From positions 1 through 15,243 of the forward strand of contig MDLB01000066.1 of the NCBI GenBank assembly GCA_001730085.1: a stretch of DNA of 15,243 nucleotides, in the 5' to 3' direction. This DNA is from PVC group bacterium (ex Bugula neritina AB1). GTDB lineage: Bacteria > GCA-001730085. Position numbers and translations under genes: made by a program. Positions 14,963 through 15,243 of the stretch are shown here, piece after piece. Position 1 is the first letter of the stretch. Each line of letters opens with the position of its first letter. The notes below the pieces were generated by a model. That model was not told the origin of the DNA and did not search any database. It saw nothing but the letters and a program-made list of their open reading frames with translations.

Positions 14963-15243
14963 TGAAACCTCTGCACTAAAATAAAAAAAGTATAAAAGTT
15001 AAGACTATAAAGAGAAAAAACACATAAAATAGATACACATATAGTTACAATTGAAGTATAATATAGAATAAAGAATTGCCTTAAATAATCTAAAAATAAA
15101 TATAATTCAAAGATAAAGTGGCTAAGATTATGATCAAAAAAATAAATAGATATAGAGGGGAAAAAATACAAATGAGTTTTGTAAGCTATGAAGCATATGA
15201 ACGTTTTGCAAAAAGAAATCCAACGCTCCATAAAATTTTAGAA
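14963..15243 (+). mobile_element. Insertion sequence end, right copy (partial, runs off the window)
   Basis: This is an exact inverted copy of 1-281. The terminus TGAAACCTCTGCAC lies at 14963-14976, followed by about 195 bp of non-coding leader with a TATAAT at 15057-15062, then the transposase start. The sequence outside the terminus differs from that next to the left copy, confirming two separate insertions or one repeat family at two loci. The far IS end is not in the window, so target duplications cannot be read. Confidence 0.85.
15172..15243 (+). CDS. Transposase, N-terminal 24 codons only (right IS copy)
   Basis: The ATG at 15172 is preceded by GAGGGG with about 10 bases spacing and opens a frame that reaches the window end without a stop. 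The residues (MSFVSYEAYERF, then AKRNPTLHKILE) are identical to the left copy. Identification as a transposase rests on its place inside the repeated element. Confidence 0.6.
   Translation, partial: MSFVSYEAYERFAKRNPTLHKILE

Overview
The window looks like part of the chromosome of an AT-rich, host-associated bacterium. Three things point towards a Chlamydiota or other PVC-type lineage: a C5-pathway hemA together with an oxygen-dependent protoporphyrinogen oxidase, a split cytochrome b of b6/subunit IV type, and a secreted, low-complexity protein carrying eukaryotic ubiquitin-interacting motifs. This placement is inferred from gene content only; no rRNA or other marker gene is present.

The two ends of the window (1-281 and 14963-15243) are a perfect inverted repeat. 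Each copy is the first 281 bp of the same insertion sequence, breaking off 24 codons into a transposase. The window therefore probably runs exactly from one IS copy to another, as a contig does when assembly stops at a repeat.

Left part (about 265-3071, minus strand): gene debris and one unusual gene. A short exported protein is cut off by the left IS. Next is a 524-residue protein with a signal peptide, two ubiquitin-interacting motifs and an Asp/Ser/Asn repeat. Its reading frame continues for 89 more codons beyond a single TGA. Upstream of it lies a gene remnant that lacks a start codon.

Middle (3164-11914, minus strand): a compact eight-gene cluster that reads as one operon, in the order hemA, HEAT-repeat membrane protein, Rieske protein, cytochrome b6, long subunit-IV protein, octahaem cytochrome c with a coiled coil, polytopic membrane protein, zinc-ribbon membrane protein. 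Several genes overlap by 4 bp or are separated by only 11-18 bp. Together they encode a quinol:cytochrome c oxidoreductase of the b6f-like class, with a very large multihaem cytochrome where a small cytochrome c1 or f would be expected. hemA, the committed step of haem synthesis, is the first gene, so haem supply and the haem-rich complex appear to be co-expressed.

Right part (12344-14962, plus strand): a HemG/HemY-type protoporphyrinogen oxidase is transcribed divergently from hemA across a 429 bp intergenic region that holds a 12 bp perfect palindrome. It is followed by an ABHD13/Bem46-like alpha/beta hydrolase, then an IS200/IS605-like end hairpin, and then the right IS copy.
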